A DNA stretch of 28,095 bases, from the NCBI GenBank assembly GCA_013203525.1, contig JABMQB010000217.1:1-28095 (forward strand), given 5' to 3'. The notes under the pieces were generated by a model. That model was not told the DNA's origin, did not search any database, and was given only the letters and a program-made list of their open reading frames with translations. The position numbers were made by a program, and so were the translations under genes. Below are positions 24,404 through 28,095 of this stretch, piece after piece. The DNA comes from Mariniphaga sp. (GTDB lineage Bacteria; Bacteroidota; Bacteroidia; Bacteroidales; Prolixibacteraceae). How positions within the stretch are numbered: position 1 is the stretch's first letter; each line of letters opens with the position of its first letter.

Positions 24404-24841
24404 TTAGTCCTTTTCTACAACAATTTTTTCAATTTCGTCGTCTTGACGAATTTGGTCAATAACTTCCAGCCCTTCATATACTTTTCCGAAACAAGCATGT
24501 TGCCTGTCGAGGTGTGACGTGTTTGCGCGGCTGTGGCAAACAAAAAACTGTGATCCACCAGTATTCCTTCCGGCATGAGCCATGGAAAGTACTCCTCGAT
24601 TGTGGTATTGGTTGTTGCCATCCAATTCGCATTTAATTGAATAACCTGGTCCGCCTGCTCCGGTTCCATCGGGGCATCCACCCTGAATTACAAAATTGGG
24701 AATTACACGATGAAAGGTTAATCCATCATAAAATCCCTCTTTTGAAAGTTTAACAAAATTTTCTACTGTACCCGGTGCATCGTTGTCATAAAACTCAACT
24801 TTCATGACTCCTTTACTTGTATGAATTTCAGCTTTGCTCAT
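24404..24841 (-). CDS. Cyclophilin-type peptidyl-prolyl cis-trans isomerase
   Basis: 145 residues, a single cyclophilin domain without a signal peptide, so cytoplasmic like PpiB. It catalyses proline isomerisation during folding. Diagnostic blocks are FHRVIPNFVIQGGCPDGTGA (residues 43-62, catalytic Arg 45), GNNQYHNRGVLSMAHAG, GGSQFFVCHS (95-104) and the HACFGKVYEGLEVID ending. The cyclosporin-contact tryptophan of eukaryotic forms is His 115, as is usual in bacteria. It has its own promoter and terminator, so is probably a single-gene unit. Confidence 0.95.
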   Translation of the reverse strand: MSKAEIHTSKGVMKVEFYDNDAPGTVENFVKLSKEGFYDGLTFHRVIPNFVIQGGCPDGTGAGGPGYSIKCELDGNNQYHNRGVLSMAHAGRNTGGSQFFVCHSRANTSHLDRQHACFGKVYEGLEVIDQIRQDDEIEKIVVEKD

Positions 24842-24863
24842 TTTAATTTATTTTTTGAGGAGG

Positions 24864-24871
24864 CAAAAGTA
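24864..24871 (-). promoter_or_regulatory. Bacteroidota -7 element (TACTTTTG) for the cyclophilin gene
   Basis: On the minus strand this reads TACTTTTG, a full TAnnTTTG match 22 bases before the ATG. A TTTT lies about 19 bases further up as a weak -33 box. Confidence 0.5.
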
Positions 24872-24911
24872 AATAATTTCCTTATGAATAAAAAGCTTCC
24901 GAATAAGTGTG

Positions 24912-26162
24912 CTAAAAATCGGGTTTAAATTTTAGCTCTAATTCTTTTTTCATTTTCTGATTTGGGCATTTTTCAATAATTATCTTTTCGCAATTATTAA
25001 AAACTGCAAATTGTTTTAATTCAGCAGAAAATAAGTTTAAAAATTTTACTGATACTTTAAATGTTGGTTCGAAAACGAGGTTCTTCAAAATAAGTATTTT
25101 GTTTTTACGATCGGCTTTTGGGTCAAGTCGGCCAACAAGCTTGTTTCCATAAAGGATGGGAAAAACAAAATAGCCAAATTTCCTTTTAGGTTCCAGGGTG
25201 TAACATTCTAACGAATAGTCATATCCAAAAAGTTGCCTGGTTCTTTCACGTTGAATAATCAGGTTATCGAAAGGAGATAATAACCTTATTGCTGAATTTT
25301 TATTTTCAGGTAATTTTTCAAATTTAGCCAACATAAAATAGTCGGTATCAATATCTTCAATTTTAACTTTAATAATTTCACCGGCTTCAATTAATTCGTT
25401 CAGGTATTTTTTGATTTCTTTTACGTTAACTAATTGAAAATCGGAATCACGCGATGATCCGGGTTGCATAAAATTCCGAATTTCTTTTTCCGAAGCAATC
25501 CCAAATGATTTTAATGCCCCATGAATAATAAACCAGGCAGATTCTTTTTCAGTAGGAAAAGAAATATCAATGTTTTCTGGTAAAACCCTATCGGTTAAGT
25601 CGTGATATTTCTGAAATTTTTTCCGCTCCGAAACCATTAATTCACCTTGCCAGTACATTATTTCCAGGGCAATTTTTGCAGGTTTCCAGTCCCACCAGGT
25701 TCCTCCTTTTTTTCCTGACGTATTTTCAAAATCTTTTGAACTTAATGGTCCTTCATCCTGAATCCTTTTTTTTACATTGCCAATTATGTTTTTTGTTTTT
25801 TCAATACGTGTTTTTGCCCATGGCGATTTTGGATTTCTGAATTTTTCCATTCTTGGTAAACTGTACCTGAAATCCGCCATTCGTAAATAAGACATTGCAT
25901 GTCCCCAGTATTCATAAATCTTTCGGTCGGTAGCCTGAAGATGATGAAGCATTTCCTCTGTATAATCATGTGATCTTGTCCACAATGCATGGTGATGAGC
26001 ACGGTTTACTACTGAAATCGTATCTATTTGAATGTAGCCTAATTGATCAAAAATTTTGATTAAGTTTTTTTCTCCTTTCGACGAAGTTTTCTTTCCATTT
26101 AACAATTGACAATAAACTGCAATCCTTCGTGCATCCTCAATTTTTATATTAGGAGTTTTCAT
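24912..26162 (-). CDS. YcaQ/AlkX-type winged-helix DNA glycosylase-like protein
   Basis: 416 residues from the ATG at 26162. A longer frame to 26204 adds a hydrophobic tail (MLVLFYGIYLIKYQ) lying wholly inside trmH and unlike the family. It belongs to the HTH_42 winged-helix family of YcaQ/AlkX and AlkZ, glycosylases that unhook interstrand DNA crosslinks and alkylated bases. The catalytic QxD motif is QID (residues 45-47) in LGYIQIDTISVVNRAHHH, as in E. coli YcaQ (QxQ in Streptomyces AlkZ). Further blocks are YEYWGHAMSYL, GGTWWDWKPAKIALEIMYWQ and RLLSPFDNLIIQRERT, the last with the YcaQ-like DP(D/F)N core. The start overlaps trmH by 14 bases, so it is probably co-translated with the upstream gene. 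Activity is inferred from the motif. Confidence 0.9.
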   Translation of the reverse strand: MKTPNIKIEDARRIAVYCQLLNGKKTSSKGEKNLIKIFDQLGYIQIDTISVVNRAHHHALWTRSHDYTEEMLHHLQATDRKIYEYWGHAMSYLRMADFRYSLPRMEKFRNPKSPWAKTRIEKTKNIIGNVKKRIQDEGPLSSKDFENTSGKKGGTWWDWKPAKIALEIMYWQGELMVSERKKFQKYHDLTDRVLPENIDISFPTEKESAWFIIHGALKSFGIASEKEIRNFMQPGSSRDSDFQLVNVKEIKKYLNELIEAGEIIKVKIEDIDTDYFMLAKFEKLPENKNSAIRLLSPFDNLIIQRERTRQLFGYDYSLECYTLEPKRKFGYFVFPILYGNKLVGRLDPKADRKNKILILKNLVFEPTFKVSVKFLNLFSAELKQFAVFNNCEKIIIEKCPNQKMKKELELKFKPDF

Positions 26163-26685
26163 TTGATATTTTATTAAATATATCCCATAAAACAATACCA
26201 GCACTTACCGAAATATTAAAGGAATGTTTTGTTCCGAATTGTGGAATTTCGATACTTCCATGGCATAAGTCAACTACTGATTGTTTAACTCCTTTTACTT
26301 CGTTACCAAAAATTACTGCAAGTTTACTATTCTCGGGATTAAAATCAGGAAGTGAAATACTCCCTTCTACTTGTTCGATAGCATAAACCTGATACCCCTC
26401 TTTTTTTAGTTTTTCAACAGCAACTTCTGTTTTTTCACAGTATTCCCATGATACAGATTTTTCAGCATCAAGAGCGGTTTTATGAATATCTTTATTCGGT
26501 GGAGTAGCAGTTATTCCACATAAATATATTTTTTTGATTAGCAAAGCATCGCTTGTACGGAATACAGAACCAATATTATTGCAACTTCTAATATTATCCA
26601 GAACAACGACAATTGGTTTTTTATCAGCAACTTTGTATTCATTGGCAGACAACCTCTTTAGCTCGCTATTTTTAAGTTTCCTCAT
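26149..26685 (-). CDS. TrmH/SpoU-family RNA 2'-O-methyltransferase
   Basis: 178 residues, a compact SPOUT methyltransferase that transfers a methyl group from S-adenosylmethionine to ribose in tRNA or rRNA. Motif 1 is LDNIRSCNNIGSVFRTSDAL (about 29-48), motif 2 is LAVIFGNEVKGV, and motif 3 is IEIPQFGTKHSFNISVSAGI, which forms the knot. It lacks the N-terminal substrate-binding domain of TrmB/RlmB-type members, so the target cannot be named. It starts 9 bases after the arcA stop and overlaps ycaQ by 14 bases at its end, which makes it the middle gene of a three-gene operon. Confidence 0.93.
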   Translation of the reverse strand: MRKLKNSELKRLSANEYKVADKKPIVVVLDNIRSCNNIGSVFRTSDALLIKKIYLCGITATPPNKDIHKTALDAEKSVSWEYCEKTEVAVEKLKKEGYQVYAIEQVEGSISLPDFNPENSKLAVIFGNEVKGVKQSVVDLCHGSIEIPQFGTKHSFNISVSAGIVLWDIFNKISNENS

Positions 26686-26694
26686 TTTGGCGTT

Positions 26695-27963
26695 TTACCA
26701 GTTAACCTCTGCCCGTCTGAATGGCATGGTCATACACCTGGCACCACCACCTCCACGTGCCAATTCTGATCCTTCGATGGTTACAATACATTTTTTATAG
26801 TTATCGGGATGTACTTCTCCTGAAATAATATCGTTGGCTTTAATTACCTCAAATCCGTTTTTATTGAGTTCTTCAATTGTATGAATGTTTCTTTCATACC
26901 CGATTAGTTTGCCCGGGGCAAATGCAAAAAAGTTGGCTCCGCTATGCCATTGTTCACGTTCCTGAATCCAGGTATCGTCCGATCCACCACATGAAACAGG
27001 CTTAAGATCAAATCCTAGTTTTTTTAATGCTTCTGGGATATTTGCATATTCTTTAATTTCTGACACCTTCCCTCCTTCGATAGTTAATATAATAGTACGA
27101 AATCTGTTTAGCCTGTAAATTACAGGTTCATAGATCATGCATGTATCTACATCAAGAATGGTAAATACCATATCGAGGTGAATAAATGATTCAGGTGTAT
27201 GAGGAAGTTCTTTAACAATAATGTGGTATTTTTTATTCGTATTTTGTTTAAGGTTTTCAATTAAAAAATCGATGCCTTGGCTACTAGTCCTTACTCCTGT
27301 TCCGACTAAAAATACATCTTCCCTGGCTACCTGAAAATCTCCTCCTTCAATGGTTGATTTTATGTCGGGATTTATATTTCCCGAAGGCTTTAAAGGATTT
27401 ATTGTTTTTGTGTCAAACAAAGGGTGGTTATTAAAAATGTTTTCCATAATAATGGATTCCCTTTCTCGCACTAAATTGGCCATTCTTCCAATAATAATTT
27501 TGTCATTTATCCCCATTGATGCATCACGTGTAAAAAACAGGTTATGCAAAGGTTTTAACAGAAAACGTTCCTGATTTAAATATTTTGTAAGATTATCTTT
27601 TTTTAGAACAATTCCTTCAATTAGCTGCCTGGCAAGTGATTCAGCTGGTTCCGAAATAAATTTTTCTATTTCTTCATTAAATTCTTCACGAATAAAAACT
27701 TCTTTTAACAGTTTTTCTTTGATATATTCATCTTCCAGAATTTCCTGTAATAAAGTTTTAACTTCAAATGTTTTGCTTATTTTATCAAGCACTCCTTTTA
27801 ATTGATAGAATTCCTGAGATGCTACACTCAGGTTTAAAATATCACTGTATAAGGCCCTCTCAGCGTTATCAGGAGTCATGTTTTCTACTTCAGGTCCCGG
27901 TTCATGAATGATTACGCCTTCAAGTACACCAATTTCAGAATTTATGCATGATTTGATTTTCAT
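26695..27963 (-). CDS. arcA: Arginine deiminase
   Basis: 422 residues. It converts arginine to citrulline and ammonia, the first step of arginine fermentation, in the cytoplasm. The guanidine-modifying fold has EPGPEVENMTPDNA near the start, FTRDAS (about 149-154), TIEGGDFQV, ESFIHLDMVFTILD with the catalytic His, and the nucleophile Cys 410 in ARGGGGARCMTMPFRR. The usual form of that last block is GRGGPRCMSMP, so the match is close and the glycine tract is one longer. Carbamate kinase and ornithine carbamoyltransferase are not next to it in the window; instead trmH and ycaQ follow. The start at 27963 gives MKIKSCINSEIGVLEGVIIH, the standard opening. Confidence 0.93.
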   Translation of the reverse strand: MKIKSCINSEIGVLEGVIIHEPGPEVENMTPDNAERALYSDILNLSVASQEFYQLKGVLDKISKTFEVKTLLQEILEDEYIKEKLLKEVFIREEFNEEIEKFISEPAESLARQLIEGIVLKKDNLTKYLNQERFLLKPLHNLFFTRDASMGINDKIIIGRMANLVRERESIIMENIFNNHPLFDTKTINPLKPSGNINPDIKSTIEGGDFQVAREDVFLVGTGVRTSSQGIDFLIENLKQNTNKKYHIIVKELPHTPESFIHLDMVFTILDVDTCMIYEPVIYRLNRFRTIILTIEGGKVSEIKEYANIPEALKKLGFDLKPVSCGGSDDTWIQEREQWHSGANFFAFAPGKLIGYERNIHTIEELNKNGFEVIKANDIISGEVHPDNYKKCIVTIEGSELARGGGGARCMTMPFRRAEVNW

Positions 27964-28078
27964 GTTTTTATTATTGTTAGTTTTTAATGCAACTCATGGA
28001 ACTTGCCATAATCATGATCCTGTGTCTCAAAAGGTTTTTTGTGATGGTTCGTTTCATATGATTAAAATTGTTTGTTCT

Positions 28079-28086
28079 CAAAGATA
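28079..28086 (-). promoter_or_regulatory. Bacteroidota -7 element (TATCTTTG) for the arcA operon
   Basis: On the minus strand this reads TATCTTTG, a full TAnnTTTG match near the right edge; the -33 box would fall outside the window. It lies 115 bases before the arcA ATG, implying a leader of about 100 bases. Confidence 0.55.
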
Positions 28087-28095
28087 TCATATGCC

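Noticed and set aside
1..28095. tRNA or rRNA genes, CRISPR arrays, insertion sequences, integrase attachment repeats
   Set aside because: No cloverleaf-like or rRNA-like stretch, no regularly spaced repeats and no transposase or integrase frame was seen in any intergenic region.

Overview
The window looks like chromosome from an AT-rich member of the Bacteroidota (Bacteroidales/Marinilabiliales-like). The grounds are several TAnnTTTG-type promoter elements, a near absence of Shine-Dalgarno sites, the hpt-adk-obgE order, PorV-like outer-membrane proteins, and lipoprotein and Tat-exported polysaccharide enzymes. I found no tRNA, rRNA, CRISPR array, insertion sequence, phage gene or SusC/SusD pair.

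Region 1 (1-9135) is mostly housekeeping. It holds the 5' part of lysS (minus strand, running off the window), an exported protein of an uncharacterised family (740-2005), recJ (2158-3891), and a minus-strand group: a PorV/FadL-like barrel protein, a helix-hairpin-helix outer-membrane barrel protein overlapping it by ATGA, a PlsB-like acyltransferase and a HAD phosphatase whose 3' end interlocks with that of recJ. purE lies upstream of this group.

Region 2 (9358-14808) is a compact plus-strand operon: hpt, adk, obgE, a PAP2 lipid phosphatase and a membrane-anchored MutS-like ATPase, with gaps of 0-21 bases. After it comes an orphan protein with a degenerate PD-(D/E)XK-like signature, read from GTG behind its own promoter.

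Region 3 (14862-24341) is a carbohydrate island: Tat-exported GH10 xylanase, lipoprotein sulfatase, a secreted GH30-like (clan GH-A) hydrolase on the opposite strand, a 35-residue remnant of a second sulfatase, a DUF2264/GH154-type putative beta-glucuronidase, and a lipoprotein GH127/DUF1680 beta-L-arabinofuranosidase-like enzyme. Together they suggest attack on a sulfated glucurono(arabino)xylan-like glycan: GH10 and GH30 cut the backbone, the sulfatase removes sulfate, and GH154 and GH127 remove uronic acid and arabinose. No transporter or regulator is in the window. The GH127 frame carries an in-frame TGA exactly where the family has Trp, with 100 intact codons after it. With the sulfatase remnant, this shows a locus that is decaying or rearranging, or else a case of stop readthrough.

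Region 4 (24352-28095) returns to housekeeping on the minus strand: a cyclophilin peptidyl-prolyl isomerase, then arcA-trmH-ycaQ as a tight operon (arginine deiminase, SpoU-type RNA methyltransferase, YcaQ/AlkX-type DNA glycosylase-like protein). A bidirectional terminator separates it from the island.

The best candidates for something undescribed are the TGA-interrupted GH127, the helix-hairpin-helix barrel pair, the membrane MutS-like ATPase, and the PD-(D/E)XK-like orphan.
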